Positions 35,951 to 36,461 of a stretch of 36,461 nt of DNA are shown here, in pieces. The position numbers and the translations under genes are program-made. Position 1 is the first letter of the stretch. Each line of letters opens with the position of its first letter. The stretch is from Mesorhizobium sp. LNHC252B00. GTDB lineage: Bacteria; Pseudomonadota; Alphaproteobacteria; Rhizobiales; Rhizobiaceae. The stretch spans positions 30,511-66,971 of the forward strand of contig NZ_AYWO01000014.1 of NCBI RefSeq assembly GCF_000502955.1, read 5' to 3'. Under the pieces are notes generated by a model. The model worked only from the letters and a program-made list of their open reading frames with translations, was not told the DNA's origin and ran no database searches.

Positions 35951-36461
35951 ATGCGTTTCAAGGGACTCGATCTAAATCTCCTCGTTGTGCTGGACGCTCT
36001 GATGAGGGAGCGTAAAGTCACTGCCGCGGCTCGCAGTATCAACCTGAGCCAGCCGGCCATGAGCGCCGCCGTTGCTCGGTTACGCGCCTATTTCAACGAT
36101 GAGCTATTTACGATGAACGGCCGCGAGCTCATTTTGACACCGCGCGCCGACGGGCTCGCCACGGCAGTCCGGGAGGCATTGCTGCACATCCAGCTATCGA
36201 TTATTTCCTCCGACGCTTTCAACCCGGCCCAATCGGATCGTCTCTTCCGAATGATGCTTTCCGATTACATCACGCTCGTATTTTTTAAGAAGATCGTAGA
36301 GCGTGCTGCGCGGGAAGCTCCCGCCGTTCGCTTTGAATGTCTGCCTATTTGCGACGACCCCGAGGAGCTTCTCCGGCGCGGCGACCTTGATTTTCTGATT
36401 ATGCCGGAAGTGTTCATGTCGAAACATCCTCGCGCAGCCCTGTTCGAAGATATGCTCGTAT
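35951..36461 (+). CDS. nodD: LysR-type nodulation regulator NodD (right copy), 3' end cut by window edge
   Basis: The ATG at 35951 starts [55 protein letters not shown], a NodD HTH, and the frame is open to the window end (170 codons). It is a diverged copy of the left NodD: differences are scattered (for example Met for Ile, Asp for Glu, Phe-Arg-Met-Met for Phe-Arg-Ile-Ile), about 90 percent identical by eye. It is the standard divergent nodD next to the nodA promoter. Its C-terminus is not seen, so completeness cannot be judged. Confidence 0.94.
   Translation, partial: MRFKGLDLNLLVVLDALMRERKVTAAARSINLSQPAMSAAVARLRAYFNDELFTMNGRELILTPRADGLATAVREALLHIQLSIISSDAFNPAQSDRLFRMMLSDYITLVFFKKIVERAAREAPAVRFECLPICDDPEELLRRGDLDFLIMPEVFMSKHPRAALFEDMLV

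Overview
The window looks like part of a Mesorhizobium-type rhizobial genome: a core-metabolism segment on the left and a symbiosis-island (ICE) segment on the right. The evidence is a complete nodulation gene cluster with nod boxes, many decayed insertion sequences, and a 20-base copy of a tRNA-Phe 3' end, the classical integration target of mesorhizobial symbiosis islands. Species cannot be decided from the sequence.

Left part (1 to about 10.1 kb). An edge-truncated sigma-54 enhancer-binding regulator is followed by two small genes (unknown protein, ribbon-helix-helix protein), a glyoxalase-I-like gene and a decayed XRE-type regulator. A tightly packed, TPP-riboswitch-controlled thiamine operon thiC-thiO-thiS-thiG-thiE-thiD reads leftward from about 9.19 kb, and a DUF309 gene follows. 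These look chromosomal.

Middle (about 10.8 to 22.7 kb). This segment is bracketed by two similar att-like landmarks. Each has a tRNA-Phe-3'-end-like core followed by a conserved small hairpin. Inside lie a GIY-YIG/zinc-ribbon protein, a Shedu (DUF4263) nuclease with a one-base frameshift, a Cys-rich unknown protein, and a leftward gene set with an AbiJ-type N-terminal region plus a PD-(D/E)XK-like nuclease end and an unknown partner. There are also a KTSC protein, a GntR fragment, a membrane-protein/lysozyme-like pair, and a large membrane-anchored KAP P-loop NTPase. I read it as a partly decayed anti-phage defence island; the AbiJ-like pair is the best candidate for an under-described system.

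Right part (22.7 to 36.5 kb). A type I secretion ABC transporter and adaptor (PrsD/PrsE-like) lie downstream of an RTX calcium-binding protein gene preceded by a nod box, so this is probably a flavonoid-inducible NodO-like secretion unit. Next comes a mosaic of IS66 and IS21 remnants and a complete IS4-family element with a 9-bp target duplication. Then come nodD and the operon nodABC-nodS-nodU(truncated)-nodIJ, flanked by two diverged nodD copies, each with its own nod box. The nodA-side box drives the operon. The nodJ-side box points antisense into nodJ. A 38-codon ORF with a strong ribosome binding site lies between the nodA nod box and nodA. The cluster predicts a secreted lipo-chitooligosaccharide with N-methylation (NodS) but without NodU carbamoylation.
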